The position numbers and the translations under genes were made by a program. From NCBI RefSeq assembly GCF_900109085.1, contig NZ_FNYW01000022.1, positions 1 to 34,116 on the forward strand: a DNA stretch of 34,116 bases, written 5' to 3'. Under the pieces are notes generated by a model. It searched no databases, was not told the DNA's origin, and saw nothing but the letters and a program-made list of their open reading frames with translations. The DNA is from Alkalibacterium gilvum. GTDB lineage: Bacteria; Bacillota; Bacilli; Lactobacillales; Carnobacteriaceae_A. This document shows positions 28,887 through 34,116 of this stretch, piece after piece (the first letter of the stretch is position 1; each line of letters begins with the position of its first letter).

Positions 28887-30221
28887 TTAATTATTACATT
28901 CTATCTCTTCGGCTGGGTCTACACCTTCTCTAAGCAACTTCCTTTTTTCTTTGTGATAATGGAAAGCTACAAGTAACGGAATCATAATGGCCGCAACAAA
29001 ACCTCCAGAAAAACCATTATTATACAGATTTATTCCACCATGTAAATTATCTGTATTACTCACGATACTTAAGTGAAAAGCGCCAGCCAACATTCCTATC
29101 CATGGTCCGTACCGCCCTGCAATCGGTGCAATGGTTGTTCCAAATAACCCTGCAGTAATGACACCAGTACTACTCATATCATAATCGTTTATATATCCCA
29201 TTAGCGTGACACCCATCAGTATAGGGATCACATTTTTTATGTGCTTCCCAAATGCTCCAAAACCTACTACCGTTAAAATCCCCCCAATAACCGGTCCGTT
29301 TAGCTCGCCACCGTGGAGGTGAACATAACCAAGTGATATAAAACCAAGCAAAGCCATATTAATTAACGTTACATTGAATCCATTTGTTTTCAAAAAATCC
29401 GTTGATAATTGGCCAGTATGCTTTAAAAGCTCAGTGTAGCCTTTAAAAGACCACGAATTAAGAAACAATCCTATAAGCAACATCATTGTATAGATTACTA
29501 AAAAGATTACTGTAAATGGTAAATTATTCCCTGATGATAGAATAGATACCGGTTCAACTTCCTTACCTAAACTCCTAATAATAGAAATAAATAATGTTCC
29601 AATTATCCCACATGTAAAACCAACATTATAAACACTAAATCCTTTGGTAAAATCTACAACATGATTGGCTATAGGTGGAATCAAAAAGCCCGCAATAAAA
29701 CCTGCAATATAACCGTATAAAACACCTTGAATTAGGGATAAGTCAAGGTTAAATGAGATTTCACTAACAAGCGGCCCCAGCGCTGTTCCAAATAAAGCCG
29801 CTAGTAAAGATTTTTCAGAAGGCATTCGAGTCACCCAAGCATATGCAAAAGCACCAAGAACAATCGGCATGGAATTATACAAATTTTTCCCAAAAAAAGA
29901 AAAGGCTGCGACTGTTAATACACTTGCAATTATAGCTCCATTTATCTGTGCTTTAGTCAATTTCACTATTACTATTGCATGCGCTGTTAATAAAGCAGAA
30001 TTAAATAACGTCGCTCCTACATTTGAGACAGCGAAATAATCAGTGACTAAATTCGATGGTGATAGTAATATAGCGATCTGACCATTTAGTATTTCTTGAG
30101 GTGTGTTAAATAAAAAAGCAAGTAATCCAAAAGTAAGAACGATGCTCCAAAAAAAGCCATATTTTATTTTTTGTGAATCAGGTTTAAAACTAACAAAATA
30201 ATCTATTTTGTTTAAAATCAT
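28887..30221 (-). CDS. DUF1576 family membrane protein
   Basis: A 444-aa polytopic membrane protein with about 12 hydrophobic segments and no characterised function. It resembles the DUF1576 family of Firmicutes. The two halves look homologous. 'INGAIIASVLTVAAFSFFGKNLYNSMPIVLG' (about 93-123) matches 'LNGPVIGGILTVVGFGAFGKHIKNVIPILMG'. 'ALFGTALGPL' matches 'GLFGTTIAPI', and 'KGFSVYNVGFTCG' matches 'GGINLYNNGFSGG'. A two-fold repeat is typical of transporters, but the substrate is unknown. The start follows GGGAGG. The gene lies 127 bases after a small cre-controlled gene and may share its transcript. Confidence 0.8.
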   Translation of the reverse strand: MILNKIDYFVSFKPDSQKIKYGFFWSIVLTFGLLAFLFNTPQEILNGQIAILLSPSNLVTDYFAVSNVGATLFNSALLTAHAIVIVKLTKAQINGAIIASVLTVAAFSFFGKNLYNSMPIVLGAFAYAWVTRMPSEKSLLAALFGTALGPLVSEISFNLDLSLIQGVLYGYIAGFIAGFLIPPIANHVVDFTKGFSVYNVGFTCGIIGTLFISIIRSLGKEVEPVSILSSGNNLPFTVIFLVIYTMMLLIGLFLNSWSFKGYTELLKHTGQLSTDFLKTNGFNVTLINMALLGFISLGYVHLHGGELNGPVIGGILTVVGFGAFGKHIKNVIPILMGVTLMGYINDYDMSSTGVITAGLFGTTIAPIAGRYGPWIGMLAGAFHLSIVSNTDNLHGGINLYNNGFSGGFVAAIMIPLLVAFHYHKEKRKLLREGVDPAEEIECNN

Positions 30222-30262
30222 AGCGTGTCCTCCCTATGCCCTGTGTTTAGTTTCTAGCTTTC

Positions 30263-30289
30263 TTATATAAAAATAGCATTTTTATATAA
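30263..30289. repeat. AT-rich perfect inverted repeat ahead of the DUF1576 gene
   Basis: TTATATAAAAAT (30263-30274) and ATTTTTATATAA (30278-30289) are exact complements around a 3-base centre, 42 bases before the ATG. It lacks a following T-run on the - strand. It could be an operator, an mRNA-stabilising hairpin or a weak promoter element. Confidence 0.45.
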
Positions 30290-30348
30290 AGGAGAACAAC
30301 ATATTTTTAATTTTTTTTTTAAAAAAACTTCAAGATGTGAACAAAAAA

Positions 30349-30495
30349 TTATTTCTCAGTCGTTTTTTCTTGTTTTGCCTTTTTACTAAGAGGATAAATT
30401 AACCTTGTAACTTCGGCGATTCCAAGCGACATATTATTTTCTTTACATTCTTCTAAAAGCTGTACGAGGTCACTAATTTGTTTATCAGTCAACAT
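30349..30495 (-). CDS. 48-aa protein under a cre-like site, unknown function
   Basis: A short frame starts at the ATG at 30495, seven bases after an ideal AAAGGAGG ribosome site. A longer frame to 30543 exists but would read through the promoter. The product (MLTDKQISDLVQLLEECKEN...) is predicted to be helical and charged, with a lysine-rich tail and no membrane segment or known domain. It has a good sigma-A promoter that overlaps a cre-like sequence. The strong ribosome site and promoter argue that the gene is real. Confidence 0.65.
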   Translation of the reverse strand: MLTDKQISDLVQLLEECKENNMSLGIAEVTRLIYPLSKKAKQEKTTEK

Positions 30496-30531
30496 CTCTT
30501 CGCCTCCTTTGACATTCACTATTGATTTATG

Positions 30532-30560
30532 AGTATATATCAAAAATGTAAGCGTTTCAA
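30532..30560 (-). promoter_or_regulatory. SigA promoter overlapping a cre (CcpA) site
   Basis: On the - strand TTGAAA (30555-30560), a 17-base spacer and TATACT (30532-30537) form a near-consensus promoter. On the + strand TGTAAGCGTTTCAA (30547-30560) matches the cre consensus TGWAARCGYTWNCW at 13 of 14 positions and covers the -35. Bound CcpA would repress the 48-aa gene when preferred sugars are present. Confidence 0.7.
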
Positions 30561-30647
30561 CGAAAACATTTTACCTTTTTTTATACATTTCGCTCCTTGA
30601 AATAGTTTAATTTATATGAATCCACACTTTCATATTGTGTTTACAAC

Positions 30648-30690
30648 AAAAAAAGAGTATCTAATATAATCATTAGGTACTCTCTCTTTT
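30648..30690. terminator. Bidirectional terminator
   Basis: GAGTATCTAAT (30655-30665) pairs with ATTAGGTACTC (30672-30682), an 11-bp stem with one G-U pair. The - strand is followed by seven T; the + strand by TCTCTTTTT. It is the second terminator downstream of the tRNA. Confidence 0.8.
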
Positions 30691-30760
30691 TGCTATTTTT
30701 CAATATTCAAATATACGAACATACATTTACGCGCAAGAAAACTATGCAAAAAAACAAAAA

Positions 30761-30815
30761 AAGAAGCCCTACCTCGTCGTGTAATCTTTGTCACAACAAC
30801 GTTCATAGGACTTCA
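30761..30815 (-). terminator. Terminator downstream of tRNA-Ala
   Basis: On the - strand AAGTCCTA pairs with TAGGGCTT and TTGTTGTG with CACGACGA, with G-U pairs, followed by TCTTTTTTT. It begins 12 bases after the tRNA. Confidence 0.82.
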
Positions 30816-30826
30816 AAAAACTAAAA

Positions 30827-30899
30827 TGGAGATAATCGGGCTCGAACCGATGACCTCTTCGCTGCCAGCGAAGCGCTCTCCCAACTGAGCTATACCCCC
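30827..30899 (-). tRNA. tRNA-Ala (anticodon GGC)
   Basis: A 73-base cloverleaf reads on the - strand. The acceptor is GGGGGTA/TATCTCC with two G-U pairs, and the D arm is GCTC-AGTTGGGA-GAGC. The anticodon arm CTTCG-CTGGCAG-CGAAG places GGC at 34-36, and the T arm is ATCGG-TTCGAGC-CCGAT. The discriminator is A. CCA is not encoded (TTTTAG follows). It decodes GCC and GCU alanine codons. Confidence 0.95.
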
Positions 30900-31001
30900 A
30901 ATTTCGCGTTCTTTTTTATTATTACTTATTTATTAACATTTGTCCATAGTAAAAAAACACATAACTTCAATTCTTTTATTTCATTCAAATTTCATTCACA
31001 T

Positions 31002-31781
31002 TTATTTAATATAGTTTAATTTACGTAAAGCATTAGAGATACCATTATTTTCATTAGATTCCGTAACCATGTTAGCGACATCTTTAACTTCTTTTTCGGC
31101 ATTCCCCATAGCAATACCCATACCTACATGCTTAATCATTTCAATATCATTCATACCATCGCCAAAAGCTATCACATTATTTAAATTGACCCCCAAATGA
31201 TTAGCTAAAATTTCAATGGTTAAGAATTTCGAACCATTTGCTGGGAGTACATCAACGCCTTCTTTATACCAGCGCACAAATCTGAAATGAGGAAATTTAT
31301 CATTATAAATAGCCATTTCTTCTTCTGTTATAAAAAACAAACACTGAACTAACGAATGGTTTTCGTGGTAATCTCTTTCATACTCGGGAACGTCAAAGCC
31401 TACAAAGTCCATGCCACTCTCCATACGCTTATTAGGAATTTCATTACGACGTTTTAAATCATCTATTGTTTCATAAACAAGCTGATGCTCATGACAATCA
31501 GCTACTTCTACCAATTTTATCATATCTTCTTTATTTAAATAATTGGTATAAATAATTTCATCTTTTGAGTAAGCTGCTGCCCCATTACAAACGATATAAT
31601 TAGAAATCCCTAGTTCTTCAATCACTTCTTTAGCCATTGATCGATTTCTTCCAGTTGCTATAGCTACTTCATACGATTCACTTAACTCTTTAATTGCTTC
31701 TTTTGTTTCTAAAGGTATTTGTTTTTCATCATTGAGAACTGTTCCGTCAAGATCAAAGATAAACAACTTTCTATTTTCCAC
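31002..31781 (-). CDS. Cof-type HAD-IIB family phosphatase
   Basis: A protein of about 259 aa with all HAD motifs: I 'FDLDGTVLN' (D10, D12), II 'AIATGRN', III lysine in 'GSKFLTIEIL', IV 'IAFGDGMNDIEMIKHVGMGIAMGNA'. The cap between motifs II and III is of type IIB. Cof-type members dephosphorylate sugar phosphates, flavin precursors or other small phosphates; the substrate here is unknown. The open frame reaches 31844. The GTG at 31781, nine bases after GAAGGGA, directly precedes the conserved N-terminus and is the better start. It diverges from rnjA. Confidence 0.88.
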   Translation of the reverse strand: MENRKLFIFDLDGTVLNDEKQIPLETKEAIKELSESYEVAIATGRNRSMAKEVIEELGISNYIVCNGAAAYSKDEIIYTNYLNKEDMIKLVEVADCHEHQLVYETIDDLKRRNEIPNKRMESGMDFVGFDVPEYERDYHENHSLVQCLFFITEEEMAIYNDKFPHFRFVRWYKEGVDVLPANGSKFLTIEILANHLGVNLNNVIAFGDGMNDIEMIKHVGMGIAMGNAEKEVKDVANMVTESNENNGISNALRKLNYIK

Positions 31782-32054
31782 TTCAAAACGTCCCTTCAAT
31801 ATATAGTCAGTTTCTACTATATATAATTTACTAGTAAAGCACAAATCAATTTTAGAGTTCGTCTCGTCCTTTTCGAGTACTTCCTTATTCTATACTTATC
31901 TTTTTCAGTATGGTAGAATGATTATATTAGTGGTTTCTTACACCACGCACCGAGCGGAGATTATTTAAACAGTACATTTGCTATACCATTTTATATATCA
32001 CAGTTTTGCAAAGTAAGATTTTTATAATTAATACTAATACAAGGGAGTTTAACA

Positions 32055-33725
32055 ATGAAATCAAATATAAAAAATAACGAAACCGCCATATTTGCTTTAG
32101 GTGGACTGAACGAGATAGGTAAAAATACCTATGCAATTCAATTTCAGGATGAAATCATATTGATTGATGCAGGGATAAAATTCCCTGAAGATGATTTATT
32201 AGGAATTGATTATGTCATTCCTGACTATTCATATTTAGTTGAAAATAAAGATAAAATTCAAGGTTTATTTATCACTCATGGCCATGAAGATCATGTGGGT
32301 GGAACACCTTTTTTACTAAAAGAATTAAATATTCCAATATACGCAGGTAAACTTGCACTAGCTTTGATCAGAAATAAATTAAACGAACATCATCTATTGC
32401 GTGACGCTACTTTAAATGAAATTAATGAAGATACGGTTATTAAATTCAGAAAAACTCAAGTATCATTCTTCAGAACAACACATAGTGTTCCAGAAGCGTA
32501 TGGTATTGTCGTTAAAACACCAAACGGAAATATTGTAGAGACCGGTGACTTCAAATTTGATTTCACACCAGTAGGAGAACCAGCAAACCTTCATAAAATG
32601 GCTAAAATTGGTGAAGAAGGCGTTCTAGCCTTATTGTCAGATAGTACAAACGCTGAAATTCCTAATTTCACTCAATCTGAAAGAATGGTCGGCGATTCGA
32701 TTCGAAACTTATTTAATAAAATTGATGGCCGTATTATATTCGCTACCTTTGCCTCAAACATCACCAGAGTACAACAAGCCATTGAAGCTGCTAATAGAAC
32801 TGGAAGAAAAGTTGCCGTTTTTGGACGAAGTATGGTTAATAACTTGGAAACCGGAAAAGAATTAGGTTATATTCATGCTGATGAAGGAACATTTATTCAT
32901 CCTAACGAAATAAAAAATTATAAAGCTAATGAAGTTTTAATCCTTTGTACAGGATCTCAGGGTGAACCGATGGCTGCCTTAAGTAGAATTGCTAATGGAA
33001 CGCATAGGCAAATTTCTATTCAACCTGGAGACAATGTTATTTTCTCAAGTTCTCCCATTCCAGGCAATACTATGAGTGTTAATCGAGTTATCAATCAACT
33101 ACTCGAAGCTGGCGCCAATGTCGTTCACGGGAAAATAAACAATATCCACACATCTGGACACGGTGGGCAACAAGAACAAAAATTGATGTTGCAATTAATG
33201 AAACCAAAATACTTTATTCCGATACACGGTGAACATCGGATGCAACGTATCCATGCAAAAATTGCTCAAGAAACTGGCGTAGAAAAAGATAATTGTTTTA
33301 TTTTAGATAATGGAGAAGTTCTTGCCTTCACTGAAAACTCAGCGAGACGTGCTGGTGAAGTTGAAGCCGGTGACGTGTACGTTGACGGTAGCGGCATTGG
33401 GGACATCGGAAATGTTGTTCTTAGAGATAGAAAAATACTTTCTGACAACGGTCTTGTTGTTATAGTAGCTACAATTGATGCAGATAAAAAACAAGTTCTT
33501 GCAGGTCCTGATATCATTTCCAGAGGGTTCATATATATGAGAGAATCTGAAGAACTCATTCAAAAGGCTCAAAAAGTAGCCTTTAGAAGTATTCAACGCT
33601 CGTTTAAACATAAGCAATTAAACGAGTATAAAATGAGAAATGAATTAATTGATGATGTTAAATCATTCCTTTTCTCTGAAACAGAACGTCGACCAATCAT
33701 ATTGCCTGTTATTTTAACTAACTAA
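32055..33725 (+). CDS. rnjA: Ribonuclease J1
   Basis: A 556-aa metallo-beta-lactamase/beta-CASP ribonuclease with endonuclease and 5'-3' exonuclease activity in mRNA decay and rRNA maturation. The metal site is complete: 'HGHEDH' (H75, H77, D79, H80), H143 in 'RTTHSVPEA', D165 in 'TGDFKFD' and the histidines in 'PIHGEHRM'. The beta-CASP motifs include '[16 protein letters not shown]'-like and 'SGHGGQQEQ' segments. The C-terminal domain mediates dimerisation. It is the active partner of the degenerate rnjB copy at 4111-5793. The ribosome site is AAGGGAG. rpoY, often upstream of rnjA, is not present in the 270 bases before it. Confidence 0.95.
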   Translation: MKSNIKNNETAIFALGGLNEIGKNTYAIQFQDEIILIDAGIKFPEDDLLGIDYVIPDYSYLVENKDKIQGLFITHGHEDHVGGTPFLLKELNIPIYAGKLALALIRNKLNEHHLLRDATLNEINEDTVIKFRKTQVSFFRTTHSVPEAYGIVVKTPNGNIVETGDFKFDFTPVGEPANLHKMAKIGEEGVLALLSDSTNAEIPNFTQSERMVGDSIRNLFNKIDGRIIFATFASNITRVQQAIEAANRTGRKVAVFGRSMVNNLETGKELGYIHADEGTFIHPNEIKNYKANEVLILCTGSQGEPMAALSRIANGTHRQISIQPGDNVIFSSSPIPGNTMSVNRVINQLLEAGANVVHGKINNIHTSGHGGQQEQKLMLQLMKPKYFIPIHGEHRMQRIHAKIAQETGVEKDNCFILDNGEVLAFTENSARRAGEVEAGDVYVDGSGIGDIGNVVLRDRKILSDNGLVVIVATIDADKKQVLAGPDIISRGFIYMRESEELIQKAQKVAFRSIQRSFKHKQLNEYKMRNELIDDVKSFLFSETERRPIILPVILTN

Positions 33726-33735
33726 TATAAAAAAA

Positions 33736-33846
33736 GGTTCTATAATTAATCGTGTTGGTGAGTTCTAAAAGCTCACTGGCACGTTTTTTTGGTTCTATAA
33801 TTAATCGTGTTGGTGAGTTCTAACGAACTCGCTGGCACGTTTTTTT
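33736..33846 (+). repeat. Two tandem copies of a terminator-like element
   Basis: Copy 1 (33736-33790) and copy 2 (33791-33846) begin with the same 32 bases (GGTTCTATAATTAATCGTGT...) and both end in GGCACG plus T7. Inside each, CGTG/CACG closes a hairpin. In copy 1 the upper stem is GTGAGTT/AGCTCAC; in copy 2 it is GTGAGTTC/GAACTCGC. The differing bases keep the stem paired. They act as terminators for rnjA. Copy 2 may also be the left end of the ISL3 element. Confidence 0.8.
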
Positions 33847-33868
33847 GTATATCAATAGAAAAAGGCCA

Positions 33869-33919
33869 GTAGATTCCCTTATAATTAAGTCGACGAAAAC
33901 CAATCAAAGGAGAATCTAC
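33869..33919 (+). promoter_or_regulatory. Leader hairpin covering the ribosome site of the ISL3 transposase
   Basis: GTAGATTC (33869-33876) pairs perfectly with GAATCTAC (33912-33919), extended by CCTT with AAGG past one bulged base. The 3' arm contains the AAAGGAG ribosome site and touches the ATG at 33920. It should hold back translation of the transposase on transcripts that include the whole leader. Confidence 0.55.
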
Positions 33920-34116
33920 ATGACCCACTCTCATATTATACGAAATTCACTAAATATTAAAGATGAAAACATTATTTTTGATGTAAATAATTATCTTTGT
34001 CCCGAAGAAAAGATAAAAGAGACGAACTACTTAGTTTATCAAGCTACATTGACATACAAGCCGAAGGCTTGTCATCACTGCGGATCGATGAATGAGGAAC
34101 ACTCGATTACTAAAAA
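33920..34116 (+). CDS. ISL3-family transposase, N-terminal part, cut by window edge
   Basis: An open frame begins at the ATG at 33920 after AAAGGAG and runs past the right edge. The first 65 residues (MTHSHIIRNSLNIKDENIIF..., then 'VYQATLTYKPKACHHCGSMNE') match the start of ISL3 transposases. A conserved 'IRxxLNIKDxNI' is followed by a beta strand and a CxxC zinc-binding knuckle (CHHC). The catalytic DDE part lies beyond the window, so whether the gene is intact cannot be said. Confidence 0.85.
   Translation, partial: MTHSHIIRNSLNIKDENIIFDVNNYLCPEEKIKETNYLVYQATLTYKPKACHHCGSMNEEHSITK

Larger units (their letters stand above)
30496..30826. other. Gene-free stretch between the 48-aa gene and tRNA-Ala
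   Basis: It contains the cre-like promoter (30532-30560), a bidirectional terminator (30648-30690) and the tRNA terminator (30761-30815). The remaining 70 bases between the terminators hold only a weak promoter-like pair (TTGCGC and TATTTG on the - strand). No protein gene is seen. Confidence 0.6.
33791..34116 (+). mobile_element. ISL3-family insertion sequence, left part
   Basis: The element is recognised by its transposase start at 33920. Its left end is not proven. A terminus near 33791 (GGTTCT...) is plausible because, from memory, ISL3-type ends often begin GGTTCT or GGCTCT. An end closer to the gene is also possible. The right end is outside the window. Confidence 0.4.

Noticed and set aside
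30708-30735. LexA-like sequence CGAACATACATTTACG
   Set aside because: Only the first half fits CGAACnnnnGTTCG; the second half lacks GTTCG, and no promoter-gene pair uses it.

Overview
The window is ordinary core chromosome of a low-GC Gram-positive bacterium. The gene set (ThiT, SepM-type protease, comEA/comEC/holA cluster, pdhABCD, paired RNases J1 and J2, YlbG), the strong AGGAGG-type ribosome sites, the TTG and GTG starts and the tRNA without an encoded CCA point to Lactobacillales. A Carnobacteriaceae-like lineage is my best guess, from memory of gene order and not from a search. A piece of an insertion sequence bounds each end: an ISLre2-type (UPF0236) transposase N-terminus on the left and an ISL3-type transposase N-terminus on the right.

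Layout. (1) 1-5.8 kb: the IS end, a DegV/FakB fatty-acid-binding protein, a small gene under a textbook promoter with two LexA-like boxes, cardiolipin synthase, a thiamine transporter behind a TPP riboswitch, and RNase J2. (2) 6.1-12.9 kb: birA on the + strand, a TraX-family membrane protein, then pnp, rpsO, uvrB and rpsT on the - strand, separated by clear terminators; pnp has a very long leader hairpin. (3) 13-17.2 kb: comEA, a 22-codon coupled ORF, comEC and holA (DNA uptake plus the DNA polymerase III delta subunit). (4) 17.3-22.7 kb: ylbG, rsmD, coaD and sepM as a tight operon, then typA with a terminator-like leader, downstream of an inositol-phosphatase-family gene. (5) 22.8-28.7 kb: the pyruvate dehydrogenase operon pdhA-pdhB-pdhC-pdhD, with an inverted repeat on its promoter, diverging from peptide deformylase. 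(6) 28.9-34.1 kb: a DUF1576 membrane protein with two homologous halves, a 48-aa protein behind a cre-like site, tRNA-Ala(GGC), a Cof-type HAD phosphatase, RNase J1, a tandemly duplicated terminator-like element and the ISL3 transposase.

How the genes fit together. RNases J1 and J2 and PNPase form the RNA-decay machinery; the J2 copy has lost several metal-binding residues and the J1 copy keeps them. The PDH complex needs TPP and lipoate, and ThiT under a TPP riboswitch supplies thiamine. comEA and comEC serve DNA uptake, and UvrB and the putative LexA-controlled gene serve the DNA damage response.

I found no CRISPR array, defence island, prophage or biosynthetic cluster. The parts most worth following up are regulatory: the double-LexA-box orphan gene, the cre-controlled small protein next to the DUF1576 gene, the pnp and typA leaders, the comEC-coupled mini-ORF, and the hairpins that cover the ribosome sites of both transposases.
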